This document shows positions 62,514 through 64,000 of a DNA stretch of 64,000 nt, in pieces. The stretch is from Aldehydirespirator sp965116195. Lineage in GTDB: Bacteria; Actinomycetota; Acidimicrobiia; Acidimicrobiales; Aldehydirespiratoraceae. The notes under the pieces were generated by a model that saw nothing but the letters and a program-made list of their open reading frames with translations, searched no databases and had not been told where the DNA came from. Numbering within the stretch: position 1 is the stretch's first letter; every line of letters starts with the position of its first letter. The stretch lies in assembly GCA_965116195.1 (NCBI GenBank), contig OZ220491.1, positions 1,736,001 through 1,800,000 of the forward strand, in the 5' to 3' direction. The translations under genes were made by a program, and so were the position numbers.

Positions 62514-64000
62514 TCACCCACCAGACCCACTCCCGTCGGCGAGCTCGCCTGCACCACCGGAGTCGCCTTGATCACCGGAGTCGCCTTGACTGTCGGGCTG
62601 ACCTTCGCTGACGGGTTCAGCGGCTTGCGGGCCTTTTGACACTCGTACCTCCACGACGCTGTCGGCCGCGACAACTTCGCCGCTGGCAGGCCGGAACCCG
62701 ATCACCTCACCTTCGGGCACCTCTGCGCTGAACTCAGTTACCTCCCTCGGCTCCAGGCGGGCAACGTACAGCGCTTCCACGGCTGCGATGGGCGACGGAT
62801 CTTCAGGTGTCTCGGGAACGATGCGATCAGCCGGGCCGGCCGACACCAACAAGTTCACGCCACTGCCCGGCTCAAATTCGTAGACCCCGCCGGCAATGTC
62901 AACGCCAACAACCATTCCCGGTGGGATGACCTCATCGTGAACAATCGTCTCGCCTTGCACCACAAGACCCAGCTGCTCCAACTCCGTCGCGGCATCGCTC
63001 ACCGTGTAGCCGTAGAGATCGATCCCAAGCAACACCAAAGGCTCGCCCAGCGACACGAACAGGCGCAGCGACGAGCCCTCAACCAGCGAGGTGCCGGCTG
63101 CAGGCTCCGTGCCCACCACCTCGTTGCGCACGGTGCCGTCCTGACGCACCAGGACTTCCTGTACATCCCAGCCCAGATCGGCAAGGGTGCCAGTCGCACT
63201 TGACCGGTCATTGCCGGCCAACTCAGGCACCACGGCAGTCTCGGGCCTGGTAACGACCCACGTCCAAGCGCCCGCAGCCACTGCTCCAAGCACCAGCAAC
63301 ACAGCCAGAACGAGCCCGGGCCAGCTGTGACGCCTCTCCTCAAAGGGCCTGGCGGGCCGGGCTGACGGCGTCGGAGCCCCATCCCCCAAACCGTCAGGAT
63401 GAACAACATCGGTTGGTGGGACGGTCACCGGCCCTTCCACAGCGATGGGCAGGGGATCGGGGCGGGGCAGCACACGCGCCAGCCGCAGAAACTCCGAGAA
63501 CATACCTGCTGCGTCAAGTTGTTCGTGTTCGCTGGGATCAGTTGCCATGGCACGAGCCAGCACCGGCTGCAGGAGTCCCAGCAAAGCCAAGGTGGTGGGA
63601 GACGCCTCGTCGTTGACTGTGGGAACGCCTCTGGTGCCTGTGATTGACTCCCAGACGACAAGCGCCAGGTCACGAACATCTTGTTGGTGCTCAGCGGGCG
63701 CGGGCTGTGACAGTTCTGCTGCGACCTCGTGTTGGAGGGCGGTGGTGGTTTGGAGAGCAGTGGTGGTCTGTTGATCAAGCGAGACATCAGCATCAAGTTC
63801 CCAGGTCTCAACGTCCCAGACCTCGGTGTCGAGGGTGGTGTCGTCGGTGTCCAGAGCTGTGAGGTCCTGTGCCAGCCCCTTTTGGGTAGCCTCCTGGGCC
63901 TGGTCTGACAGCAAGCCTGCTGCTTCATGATCATCAGACTCTGCAAGCGCGCCTTGATCGTCGGCCGTGACCGTCGTGTCAGTCGCATCGGCCCGAACGG
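62514..64000 (-). CDS. PASTA-domain protein, likely Ser/Thr kinase C-terminal part
   Basis: The frame is open at the right edge, so the N-terminus is missing. What remains (about 495 residues) has a stretch like the kinase C-lobe (DVRDLALVVWESITGTRG, then VLARAMATDPSEHEQLDAA and LPRPDPLPI), one membrane helix (WPGLVLAVLLVLGAVAAGAW) and about three PASTA modules (VVPELAGN, VLLGIDLYGYTVSDA and a less clear third), then a Gly/Asp/Ser tail. This is the plan of PknB-type kinases, which sense cell-wall fragments. The kinase N-lobe is outside the window, and activity cannot be judged. A TTALQ repeat lies near the activation-loop region. Confidence 0.75.
   Translation of the reverse strand, partial: VRADATDTTVTADDQGALAESDDHEAAGLLSDQAQEATQKGLAQDLTALDTDDTTLDTEVWDVETWELDADVSLDQQTTTALQTTTALQHEVAAELSQPAPAEHQQDVRDLALVVWESITGTRGVPTVNDEASPTTLALLGLLQPVLARAMATDPSEHEQLDAAGMFSEFLRLARVLPRPDPLPIAVEGPVTVPPTDVVHPDGLGDGAPTPSARPARPFEERRHSWPGLVLAVLLVLGAVAAGAWTWVVTRPETAVVPELAGNDRSSATGTLADLGWDVQEVLVRQDGTVRNEVVGTEPAAGTSLVEGSSLRLFVSLGEPLVLLGIDLYGYTVSDAATELEQLGLVVQGETIVHDEVIPPGMVVGVDIAGGVYEFEPGSGVNLLVSAGPADRIVPETPEDPSPIAAVEALYVARLEPREVTEFSAEVPEGEVIGFRPASGEVVAADSVVEVRVSKGPQAAEPVSEGQPDSQGDSGDQGDSGGAGELADGSGSGG

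Overview
This is a high-GC bacterial window, almost certainly an actinobacterium and possibly of the class Acidimicrobiia (the class is inference). Evidence for the phylum: a WhiB-family iron-sulfur regulator, a mycothiol-dependent-type DinB-fold enzyme, a DUF222/HNH (13E12-type) protein, the kinase-like C-lobe and PASTA tail of a PknB-like protein, and frequent GTG/TTG starts. No rRNA, tRNA, CRISPR array, insertion sequence or prophage was recognised.

Layout. 1-1.2 kb: end of a hypothetical gene and a UGSC-family selenoprotein read through an in-frame TGA. 1.4-9.1 kb: amidohydrolase, secreted Calx-beta protein with a 16-C tract near its 5' end, double-ACT protein, SulP transporter, SCP2 protein, DUF4065 protein and Fpg/Nei glycosylase. 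9-18 kb: malate dehydrogenase, heterodimeric ABC exporter, isocitrate dehydrogenase, acyltransferase and an SDR. 18-24.7 kb: a large surface protein with poly-Thr linkers and RCC1-like repeats, methylmalonyl-CoA mutase small subunit, an orphan gene behind a G16 tract and a mycothiol-type enzyme. 24.8-32.7 kb: acyl-CoA dehydrogenase, a second amidohydrolase, a type II restriction-modification (R-M) pair, an SDR, the HNH protein and a nucleotidyltransferase. 32.9-42.3 kb: a catabolic stretch (MmgE/PrpD, Rieske oxygenase, HisC-like aminotransferase, FAD/GcvT-type demethylating dehydrogenase, sulfotransferase, MDR dehydrogenase). 42.4-48.2 kb: three translationally coupled small ORFs, a frameshifted XRE-ImmA gene, WhiB, a second selenoprotein (peroxiredoxin with Sec at the peroxidatic position), a GlcD-like oxidase and a membrane coiled-coil protein. 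48.3-56.7 kb: aldehyde dehydrogenase, thiolase, ilvBN and ilvC with a leader-peptide attenuator, and a MATE exporter. 56.9-62.2 kb: gatC-gatA and gatB, separated by an MvaI/BcnI-type R-M pair. 62.5-64 kb: the PASTA protein, cut by the window edge.

Two genome-wide habits stand out. First, about twenty separate loci carry local direct duplications with periods of about 61-77 bp (a few shorter or longer). Each has its own sequence. They are mostly at gene edges, often copying a gene's own ribosome binding site and start codon; when inside genes the period is a multiple of three. Second, several conserved enzymes carry low-complexity insertions (His-rich, Gln/Ala-rich or Leu-Arg-Glu-rich), and long C/G homopolymers sit in or upstream of two surface-protein genes and one orphan gene. 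Together these suggest ongoing small-scale duplication and possible phase variation at the cell surface.

The metabolic genes fit an aerobic heterotroph: TCA enzymes, branched-chain amino-acid synthesis, propionate and fatty-acid breakdown, and N-methyl-compound demethylation. Two selenoproteins in 64 kb imply selenocysteine machinery elsewhere in the genome; none of it is in this window.
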